This document shows, piece by piece, positions 58,916 to 64,000 of a stretch of DNA of 64,000 bases (position 1 is its first letter; each line of letters begins with the position of its first letter). Source of the DNA: Streptomyces sp. NBC_01214 (lineage in GTDB: Bacteria > Actinomycetota > Actinomycetes > Streptomycetales > Streptomycetaceae); contig NZ_JAPEOS010000003.1 of the NCBI RefSeq assembly GCF_026340975.1, positions 1,550,001-1,614,000 of the forward strand. Reading direction: 5' to 3'. The notes under the pieces were generated by a model. That model worked only from the letters and a program-made list of their open reading frames with translations. It was not told where the DNA came from and did no database searches. A program made the position numbers and the translations under genes.

Positions 58916-59899
58916 TCAGCCGTTCAGGGACGCCATCAGCTCGGGTGCGTAGCGCTCGCCCGAGGCCACTCCGTGCGGCGCCACCGCGTCGATGGCGGCC
59001 AGCTCCGCAGGGGTAATCGTCACGGCGGTGGCGGCGATGTTCTCCTCCAGGTAGCGGCGCCGCTTGGTGCCCGGGATGGGGACGGCGCCCTGGTGGAGGG
59101 TCCAGGCCAGGGCGAGCTGCGAGGGGGTGACGCCCTTCTCGGCGGCGAGCCGGCGGACCTGGTCGACGACGGCCAGGTTGCGGTGGAAGTTCTCTCCCTG
59201 GAACCGCGGGTCGGTGCGCCGGAAGTCGTCGGCGGCGAAGTCGTCCGGGCTGGTGATGGCACCGGAGAGGAATCCGCGTCCGAGCGGGGAGTAGGCCACG
59301 AGTCCGATGCCGAGCTCGCGGAGGGCGTCCAGTACGCCGTCGTGTTCGATGCCGCGCTCGAAGAGGCTGTACTCGGTCTGTACGGCGGCCAGCGGGTGCA
59401 CCGCGTGGGCGCGGGCGATCGTGGCGGGGGAGACCTCGCACAGCCCGATGTGGCGGACCTTGCCGGCCTCGACCAGCTCGGCCAGGGCTCCCACGCTCTC
59501 CTCGATCGGCACGTTCGGGTCGACGCGGTGCAGGTAGTAGAGGTCGATGTGGTCGGTGCCCAGGTGGCGCAGGGAGCGGTCGGCCGAGCGGCGGATGTAC
59601 TCGGGGCTCCCGTTGTGGCCGAGGAAGACGCCCTCGTCGCTGAACTCGACCCCGGTCTTCGTGGCCACGACGGCCGCCTCACGGCGCCCGGCCAGGGCCT
59701 TGCCGAGCAGCTGCTCGTTGCGGAAGGGGCCGTAGCCCTCGGCGGTGTCGAGGAGGGTGACGCCCAGCTCCAGGGCGCGGTCGATGGTGGCGAGGGACTC
59801 GGTCTCGTCGGTGGCGCCGTAGTGGGCGCTCATGCCCATCAGGCCGAGGCCCTCGGCGCCGACCTCCAGTCCCTGGCCGCCCAGTGCGCGGATCTCCAT
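58916..59899 (-). CDS. Aldo/keto reductase
   Basis: This 327-residue protein has a TIM-barrel aldo/keto reductase sequence. The catalytic tetrad is recognisable: Asp in TLLDTAEGYGPFRNEQLLG with the Tyr following, Lys in VVATKTGVEF and His in DLYYLHRVDPNVP. The cofactor end reads PIPGTKRRRYLEENIAA. The family (AKR11/13-like, YajO group) reduces aldehydes and ketones with NADPH. A GAGGAG precedes the ATG. It is divergent from the TetR gene at 60002, and both share an operator region with two similar 13-bp repeats, so it is probably induced by a reactive carbonyl or other TetR ligand. Confidence 0.87.
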   Translation of the reverse strand: MEIRALGGQGLEVGAEGLGLMGMSAHYGATDETESLATIDRALELGVTLLDTAEGYGPFRNEQLLGKALAGRREAAVVATKTGVEFSDEGVFLGHNGSPEYIRRSADRSLRHLGTDHIDLYYLHRVDPNVPIEESVGALAELVEAGKVRHIGLCEVSPATIARAHAVHPLAAVQTEYSLFERGIEHDGVLDALRELGIGLVAYSPLGRGFLSGAITSPDDFAADDFRRTDPRFQGENFHRNLAVVDQVRRLAAEKGVTPSQLALAWTLHQGAVPIPGTKRRRYLEENIAATAVTITPAELAAIDAVAPHGVASGERYAPELMASLNG

Positions 59900-59924
59900 G
59901 GTGTGCTCCTCACAAGAAAGTAAC

Positions 59925-59937
59925 TAACTGGATAGTT
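59925..59937. promoter_or_regulatory. Candidate TetR operator, AKR side
   Basis: TAACTGGATAGTT is an imperfect palindrome and recurs as TAACCAGATAGTT at 59970-59982, 45 bp away. It lies 26 bp upstream of the aldo/keto reductase start. Confidence 0.5.
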
Positions 59938-59969
59938 CGAGTCTGCGACGCGTCGGCCTCGCTTGTCAA

Positions 59970-59982
59970 TAACCAGATAGTT
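59970..59982. promoter_or_regulatory. Candidate TetR operator, regulator side
   Basis: TAACCAGATAGTT matches the 59925 copy in 11 of 13 positions. TAGGCT (59989-59994) follows and lies 7 nt before the TetR ATG, a -10 element at leaderless distance, so binding here would control the regulator itself. Confidence 0.5.
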
Positions 59983-60001
59983 ACTTGCTAGGCTGCGGCC
60001 C

Positions 60002-60595
60002 ATGGCACGGGATTCCAATGCGACGAAGGCGCGCCTGCTCGACGCCGCCTTCACCGAGTTCGCGACGTACGGCATCGCGGGTGCGCGCGTCGACCGGATC
60101 GCCGAGGCGGCGCAGGCGAACAAGCGGCTCATCTACGTCTACTACGGCAACAAGGAGCAGCTCTTCGACGCCGTGCTCCAGCGGGCCCTCGCGACGGGAT
60201 CGGAGTCCGTTCCCTTCGAGGTGGAGGACCTGCCCGGCTACGCGGGGGCGGTCTTCGACCACCTCGTCGAGCGGCCGGCGCTGATGCGCCTCGTGCTGTG
60301 GAAGCAACTGGAGCGCCCGGGATCCACGGATGCGGAGTCCGCGTCCTACGACGGCAAGATCGAGGCGGTTCGGCGGGCGCAGGAAGCGGGCCGCATCGAT
60401 GCCGCGGTGCCCGCGGCGGACGTGCTGACGCTGGTCATGGGCCTGTCACAGGCCTGGTTCGCAGCGGTGGGCGGTCCGGCGGCGAACGCGGCGGGCACCG
60501 GCTGGGCCGCCGAGCGGCTCGCCGAGCACCGTGCGGCGGTGGTGGAAGCCGTACGCCGGATCACCGCACCCGCACGCCGGCCCGAGGGCGACTGA
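60002..60595 (+). CDS. TetR-family regulator, divergent from the aldo/keto reductase
   Basis: This 197-residue TetR protein has an N-terminal helix-turn-helix with LLDAAFTEFATYGIAGARVD, then RIAEAAQANKRLIYVYYGNKEQLF (recognition helix KRLIYVYYG). A ligand domain with DLPGYAGAVFDHLVERPALMRLVLW is typical of the CecR/YbiH-like group, whose members often control a reductase beside them. No Shine-Dalgarno sequence precedes the ATG. A -10-like TAGGCT ends 7 nt upstream, so the mRNA may be leaderless. Two repeated half-palindromes between it and the reductase are the likely operators. Confidence 0.85.
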   Translation: MARDSNATKARLLDAAFTEFATYGIAGARVDRIAEAAQANKRLIYVYYGNKEQLFDAVLQRALATGSESVPFEVEDLPGYAGAVFDHLVERPALMRLVLWKQLERPGSTDAESASYDGKIEAVRRAQEAGRIDAAVPAADVLTLVMGLSQAWFAAVGGPAANAAGTGWAAERLAEHRAAVVEAVRRITAPARRPEGD

Positions 60596-60619
60596 GGGCG
60601 CGCCCGAGGGTGCCCGCGG

Positions 60620-61186
60620 TCAGCGGTACGGCCCGGCGAACTCCAGCAGCGTCCGCTCGTACCGCCCGCCGAAGCCCACCCGGGTGACGTCCTCGAACGG
60701 GAACTTCGACGGTCGGGGGCGCCACCGCGCCTCGGTGTCGACCTCCCGCAGCCGGAGCGACTTCTTCCGTACGGCGGCCACCTCGCCGATCCAGCAGGCG
60801 TCCGGCGCGTCCCGCTCGACGTGCAGGGACACCAGCCCGAAGGCCCGGGAGGCACCCTCCGCCAGGTCCGCCAACCCGTCCAGGACGAGTTCGGGCTCGG
60901 GCGCCCGGGCCGGCCAGCGTCCACGGCGCCGCAGCGCCCGGACGGTCAGGCAGTCCGTACCGCCCCGCCACCCGACCTTCGTGACGTCCGCGGTACGCAC
61001 CGCCGCCCAGCCGTCGAGCTGGACGTCACTGCACAGGGCGATCAGCGTCCACGCCGCGCCCGTGCCCACGACGAAACCGTCGAGCCGATCCGCGCCCCGG
61101 ATCGCCGACCGGTGGACGCGGACCGGAGCACCTGACGACAGCGCCTCGGCGAGCCGTGCCACGACCTTGTTGTCCTTGTGGTCCAT
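60620..61186 (-). CDS. Hypothetical protein, 188 aa
   Basis: I do not recognise the family. The 188-residue protein starts MDHKDNKVVARLAEALSSG and contains two similar beta-rich halves: DGFVVGTGAAWTLIALCSDVQLDGWAAVRTADVTKVGWRGG and SLHVERDAPDACWIGEVAAVRKKSLRLREVD ... FPFEDVTRVGFGGRYE. Each half ends in a D-V-T-x-V-G-x-x-G motif, suggesting an internal duplication of a small barrel-like domain. It carries no signal or membrane segment. The ATG at 61186 is the natural start; the open frame upstream is Arg-rich and unlikely to be coding. Confidence 0.7.
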   Translation of the reverse strand: MDHKDNKVVARLAEALSSGAPVRVHRSAIRGADRLDGFVVGTGAAWTLIALCSDVQLDGWAAVRTADVTKVGWRGGTDCLTVRALRRRGRWPARAPEPELVLDGLADLAEGASRAFGLVSLHVERDAPDACWIGEVAAVRKKSLRLREVDTEARWRPRPSKFPFEDVTRVGFGGRYERTLLEFAGPYR

Positions 61187-61251
61187 GGACGGATCCTGCA
61201 CCGTCCCGGCGCGCGGGGGCACTTGGGTTTCGGCCGGCCCGCGTCCCCGCG

Positions 61252-62037
61252 TCAGCGGGCGAGGAACGACCGGAGCGCCGTGACGAGTTCGGTGGGGGAG
61301 TCGAGTGCGATGAGGTGGGCGGCAGCGGGGAACTCGACCAGGGTGGCGCCGGGGATCTCGGCGGCGTACCGGCGGGCGATGTCCTGGAAGTCGGCGACGT
61401 CGAGCAGACCGATCCCGACCAGTGTGGGAACGGCGATCGTCGCGACGTCGCCCGCCGGGCCGCCCCGGGAGTGTTCCCCGACCGCGTCCTGGTTCACCAG
61501 CGACGTCCGTACGGGGGTACGGAGCCGGTCGGCCAGCCCCGGAGCGACGTCCTCCCAGCCGCGGCCGGGCCCGCGCAGCCACATGTCCAGGTTCACGCGG
61601 ACCGCGGCGTCCAGGTCGCCCGAGGCCAGGGCCGCCGTCTCGGCCTCGTCGTAAGCCACCATGTCCGCCGACCAGTCGTAGCCGGGCCACGGCGGGGCGA
61701 GCAGCGTCAGCGACTCGACCCGGCCGGGGTGGGCGAGGGTGAAGTTCACGGCCACCCGCCCGCCCCAGGACGCGCCGACGAGCCGGACGCTCTCGTGACC
61801 GAGGTGGTCCAGGAGCCGGCACAGGTCATCGGTCTCCGTGAACGGCCCGGTCGGGGGCGCGGACTCACCGAAGCCGCGCAGGTCATACCGGATGACGGTG
61901 TTCCGCTCCGCGAGGGCGGGCACGACCGCGTCCCACATGGTGTGGTCGGCGACGCCGGCGTGCACGAGCACCACGGGCGGACCCTCGCCGGTGACGGTGT
62001 AGGAAAGGTGGCCGAGTTCGTCGGTAAGGATAAGCAT
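61252..62037 (-). CDS. Alpha/beta-hydrolase
   Basis: This 261-residue hydrolase has the strand-loop PVVLVHAGVADHTMW (oxyanion hole), TVIRYDLRGFGES, the nucleophile elbow VGASWGGRVAV with Ser in GASWGG, an acid residue near VGIGLLDVADFQD and the catalytic His in FPAAAHLIALDSP. The type is that of haloperoxidase-like or 3-oxoadipate-lactonase-like esterases; the actual substrate is unknown. The ATG at 62037 is preferred as the common start of this family; the frame also has an ATG at 62073. Confidence 0.82.
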   Translation of the reverse strand: MLILTDELGHLSYTVTGEGPPVVLVHAGVADHTMWDAVVPALAERNTVIRYDLRGFGESAPPTGPFTETDDLCRLLDHLGHESVRLVGASWGGRVAVNFTLAHPGRVESLTLLAPPWPGYDWSADMVAYDEAETAALASGDLDAAVRVNLDMWLRGPGRGWEDVAPGLADRLRTPVRTSLVNQDAVGEHSRGGPAGDVATIAVPTLVGIGLLDVADFQDIARRYAAEIPGATLVEFPAAAHLIALDSPTELVTALRSFLAR

Positions 62038-62113
62038 CCGCAGATAGTCGCAGGTCAGCACCGCTCCGGCCATCCGAATTCACGGCACCGCGGTCTCATA
62101 TGCGCGCACCGCG

Positions 62114-62776
62114 TCAGAAAGCGGATGCGAGCAGTTCCTGGAGGAGTCCGACGACGAGCCGGGGCCGTCCCACGAACGGCGAGTGGTCGGTCTGCCACTC
62201 GCGCACGTCGGTGCAGCGCGAGGCCATCCTCCGCTGGAGACCCGGGTCGACGGCTCGGTCCCGTGCGCAGACCACGTAGGTGGAGGGGGTGTCCTGCCAG
62301 CTCTGGCGCTCCGGAACTCCTCGCCCGCAGCCGGGGGCTTGGGCCCGCAGGAGGTCGACCGCCCGGGCGGCGAGCGGTGGGGGACAGTCGCCGTAGAGGG
62401 CGGCGGCAGCCAGATCGGGGCACAGACTGGTCGAGCCGTCGGGCCCGGGCCGGATCGCCTCCTGGAGCAACGAGGACGCCCCGCCCAGAGCGGCCGCGCT
62501 CTCGCCGGCATCCGGCACGAAGGCCGCCAGGTACACCAAGTGTCCTGCTCCGCGCACCCCGGTGATCACCGAACCGCCGTAGGAGTGACCGAGCAGGATC
62601 GCGGGCTCCCGCAGCGCGTCGACGGCTGCCTGGACCGCGGCGGTGTCGGCGCGCAACGAACCCCGGTGGAGCTCGGGAACCGCAACCACGGTTCCGGAAG
62701 CCCGCAAACGCTCTGTCACTTCGGCAAAGTGCTCAGGACGGTGGTACAGGCCGTGAACGAGCACCACAGCGGCCAT
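62114..62776 (-). CDS. Alpha/beta-hydrolase, EstC-like
   Basis: This 220-residue compact hydrolase has VVLVHGLYHRPEHFAEV at the start, the nucleophile elbow LLGHSYGGSVITG, the family region GHLVYLAAFVPDAGESAAAL and the catalytic His in EWQTDHSPFVGRP. This lid-poor form resembles EstC/hydroxynitrile-lyase-type esterases, which commonly lack a lid domain. No export signal is seen. It is 77 bp upstream of the other hydrolase gene in the same orientation, so the two may be co-transcribed, but they share little similarity outside the catalytic motifs. Confidence 0.82.
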   Translation of the reverse strand: MAAVVLVHGLYHRPEHFAEVTERLRASGTVVAVPELHRGSLRADTAAVQAAVDALREPAILLGHSYGGSVITGVRGAGHLVYLAAFVPDAGESAAALGGASSLLQEAIRPGPDGSTSLCPDLAAAALYGDCPPPLAARAVDLLRAQAPGCGRGVPERQSWQDTPSTYVVCARDRAVDPGLQRRMASRCTDVREWQTDHSPFVGRPRLVVGLLQELLASAF

Positions 62777-63113
62777 GCGCCCTCCTCACGGTCGGCATCA
62801 ACCCAGTGATCTTCACACGGCGTGCGACCGTTCCGCCGAAGTCCGTCGGGGCGCGGTCGGGGTGGCGGCGGATCCTCCGCCGCGGACCGCCGCGCAGGCG
62901 CGGGGCTGCACGACACCCGTGCGGCGCCGCCCGAAAGCCACACCCCGCTGACACGTCACCAGATCCCGTGCTCGAACTCTTCCAGGGCGAGGTTCTCCTG
63001 GGACTCCTCGTCGGTGAACGCTGTCGGGTCGAACGCCCCGACGACTTCCCGGAAGCGGGCGGCACGTTGCTCCGGCGCGACGCCGTCGCCACGCTCGTCT
63101 GAGCGGTGATCTG
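62777..63113. other. Region without a confident gene
   Basis: A minus-strand frame ending at 62956 finishes with the protein-like stretch AFDPTAFTDEESQENLALEEF, which could be a fragment of a real protein. It has no start codon or binding site downstream of the heptanucleotide repeat, so I do not call it a gene. Nothing else is supported here. Confidence 0.4.
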
Positions 63114-63155
63114 CCGCCCGCCGCCCGCCGCCCGCCGCCCGCCGCCCGCCGCCCG
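63114..63155. repeat. Six tandem copies of a 7-bp unit (CCGCCCG)
   Basis: CCGCCCG is repeated six times without interruption between 63114 and 63155. It is intergenic, upstream of the GNAT gene region, and has the same 7-bp period as the GGACCTC array at 13911 but a different unit. Confidence 0.8.
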
Positions 63156-63210
63156 CTCCGCGTGGACGCGGGCACCGGGGGAGCCCCTCGGGCCGGCTCA
63201 AAATAGTGCG

Positions 63211-63239
63211 TGGACGGACTCTCGGTGATCAAGTATCGT
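63211..63239 (+). promoter_or_regulatory. Candidate promoter of the leader/GNAT gene
   Basis: TGGACG (63211-63216) and TATCGT (63234-63239) are 17 bp apart. Transcription would start near 63246, ahead of the short reading frame at 63288 and the GNAT start at 63391. Confidence 0.45.
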
Positions 63240-63287
63240 CCGACTTCGGACCACGTCGCGCGAGACGAACGGAAGGAGGCGAGTGCC

Positions 63288-63344
63288 GTGCAGTTCTCAA
63301 CCATCCAGCGCTCCCTCCTCGTTACCCCGGTGTGGTTCGTCTGA
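63288..63344 (+). CDS. Possible 18-residue upstream reading frame (leader peptide)
   Basis: A GTG with GGAGG eight bases upstream starts an 18-codon frame, MQFSTIQRSLLVTPVWFV, that ends 46 nt before the GNAT gene. The strong binding site and location between a predicted promoter and the gene suggest a translated leader. There is no run of one regulatory amino acid and no clear attenuator hairpin, so a regulatory role is only a possibility. Confidence 0.4.
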   Translation: MQFSTIQRSLLVTPVWFV

Positions 63345-63390
63345 TCCGAGGCCGGGAGCGCACCACGCAGTACACGTCCCGGAGGAATCC

Positions 63391-64000
63391 ATGACCGATC
63401 TGGTCATCCGCGCGCTCGACGAGAGCGACGCCCAGCTGTTCGACGCACACCCCGATCCACTGAACGCCCGCGCCGCCCACGAGCGCACCACGCACCGCCC
63501 CGACTGGAAGCGGGTGGCCCTGCGCGACGGCACGGTCGTCGCCCGCGGCGCCTGGTGGGGCGGCACCGACGACGAGGAACCCGTCAACGTCAACTGGTTC
63601 GATGTTGCCGAGGGAGAGGTGGAGGCGGGGGCCGAACTCCTGCGCTCCGCCCCCTGGCAGGTCGAGCTCGAAATCAACCTCCCCGGCGACTGGCGCGACC
63701 ACCCCGACCTGACCGCCGCCACCGAGACGCGCTTCGCCGCCGCCCGGGCGGCCGGCTACGAGCTCCTGGTGGAACGCTTCCTCTACCGCTGGACCCCGGA
63801 GCGCGGACTCCCCGAACGGCCCGGCCGCCTCGTCTTCGGCGCCGAACCCGACGACGCGGTCTTCTTCGACGCGCTGCGCCGCATCCATGCGGCCACCCTG
63901 GACGCCCACGCGCTGAAGGCCATAGCGGAGGGCGGCCTCGACCAGGCCGCGCAGGAGGAGCTCGACTTCTTCCACTGGTGCCCGTCCCCGCGGGAGTGGT
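63391..64000 (+). CDS. GNAT-family N-acetyltransferase, 3' end beyond the window
   Basis: The first 203 codons of an acetyltransferase-like gene are present; the window ends before the stop codon. The ATG at 63391 has a strong GGAGGAATCC upstream. Sequence blocks such as MTDLVIRALDESDAQLFDA, VALRDGTVVARGAWWGG, AARAAGYELLVERFLYRW and DQAAQEELDFFHWCPSPREW match two-domain GNAT proteins of Streptomyces, in which an N-terminal degenerate domain precedes the acetyl-CoA-binding one. The pyrophosphate-binding loop of the second domain should lie beyond 64000. The acceptor is unknown. Confidence 0.75.
   Translation, partial: MTDLVIRALDESDAQLFDAHPDPLNARAAHERTTHRPDWKRVALRDGTVVARGAWWGGTDDEEPVNVNWFDVAEGEVEAGAELLRSAPWQVELEINLPGDWRDHPDLTAATETRFAAARAAGYELLVERFLYRWTPERGLPERPGRLVFGAEPDDAVFFDALRRIHAATLDAHALKAIAEGGLDQAAQEELDFFHWCPSPREW

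Noticed and set aside
62956..63201. 81-codon minus-strand frame ending EESQENLALEEFEHGIW
   Set aside because: The end looks protein-like, but the only start lies upstream of the heptanucleotide repeat, which would encode low-complexity Gly/Arg sequence, and there is no ribosome binding site.

Overview
The window is high-GC actinobacterial DNA, almost certainly from a Streptomyces chromosome. The base composition is strongly G+C with third-position bias. TTA leucine codons are nearly absent (I found in-frame ones in only two genes). The gene content is also typical: SpoIIE-type phosphatases, a VanW protein, an LCP protein, a Pls-type poly-amino-acid synthetase, DUF5954 and Tap-like sequence. 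This is inferred from family content, not from any database match. I saw no tRNA, rRNA, CRISPR array, insertion sequence or integrase.

Layout. (1) 0.5-7.2 kb: a Fur/CatR-type regulator, a hypothetical protein, then a large Pls-like NRPS followed by an M1 aminopeptidase, which looks like a compact poly-amino-acid locus. (2) 7.2-13.7 kb: a truncated LysE exporter; a calcineurin-like phosphoesterase carrying a TTA codon; a perfect inverted repeat; a CGNR zinc-finger regulator; an orphan NarL-type histidine kinase; MarR and VOC proteins; and a Ser/Thr kinase with an extracytoplasmic lectin-like tail and TTA as its second codon. (3) 14.1-25.6 kb: a coupled CHAT protease-lipase pair closed by a hairpin, VanW, a multidomain SpoIIE phosphatase, an S41 protease gene broken by one stop codon, a monooxygenase-like small protein, an Rnl2-type RNA ligase that looks leaderless, and a small membrane protein. 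(4) 25.7-41.9 kb: lipoproteins; a PLP decarboxylase; an EACC1-caspase-Tap locus broken by two frameshifts; a P450; a PAS/GAF/SpoIIE phosphatase; LCP, VOC and DUF5954 proteins; a lactonase-like metallo-hydrolase; and small membrane proteins.

(5) 41.9-58.9 kb is a divergent catabolic cluster. The minus-strand operon runs hypothetical protein - NuoF-like flavoprotein - ferredoxin - NDP-forming acyl-CoA ligase - two acyl-CoA dehydrogenases - 3-hydroxyacyl-CoA dehydrogenase - TetR. The plus-strand operon runs Rieske oxygenase - Pot-type ABC importer (binding protein, two permeases, ATPase) - FAD amine oxidase - aldehyde dehydrogenase. The intergenic region holds two perfect 16-bp palindromes and one degenerate copy placed on candidate promoters for both arms, so the terminal TetR probably controls the whole unit. 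The simplest reading is uptake of a cationic amine, deamination to an aldehyde, oxidation to an acid, CoA activation and beta-oxidation-like steps. The ferredoxin and flavoprotein are candidate electron donors for the oxygenase.

(6) 58.9-64.0 kb: a divergent aldo/keto reductase-TetR pair with repeated operators, a hypothetical protein, two alpha/beta hydrolases, a heptanucleotide tandem repeat, an 18-codon upstream reading frame, and the first 203 codons of a GNAT acetyltransferase that runs off the window.

The most unusual systems are the EACC1-caspase-Tap fusion, the CHAT-lipase pair, the Pls-like locus and the TetR-controlled amine/acyl-CoA cluster.
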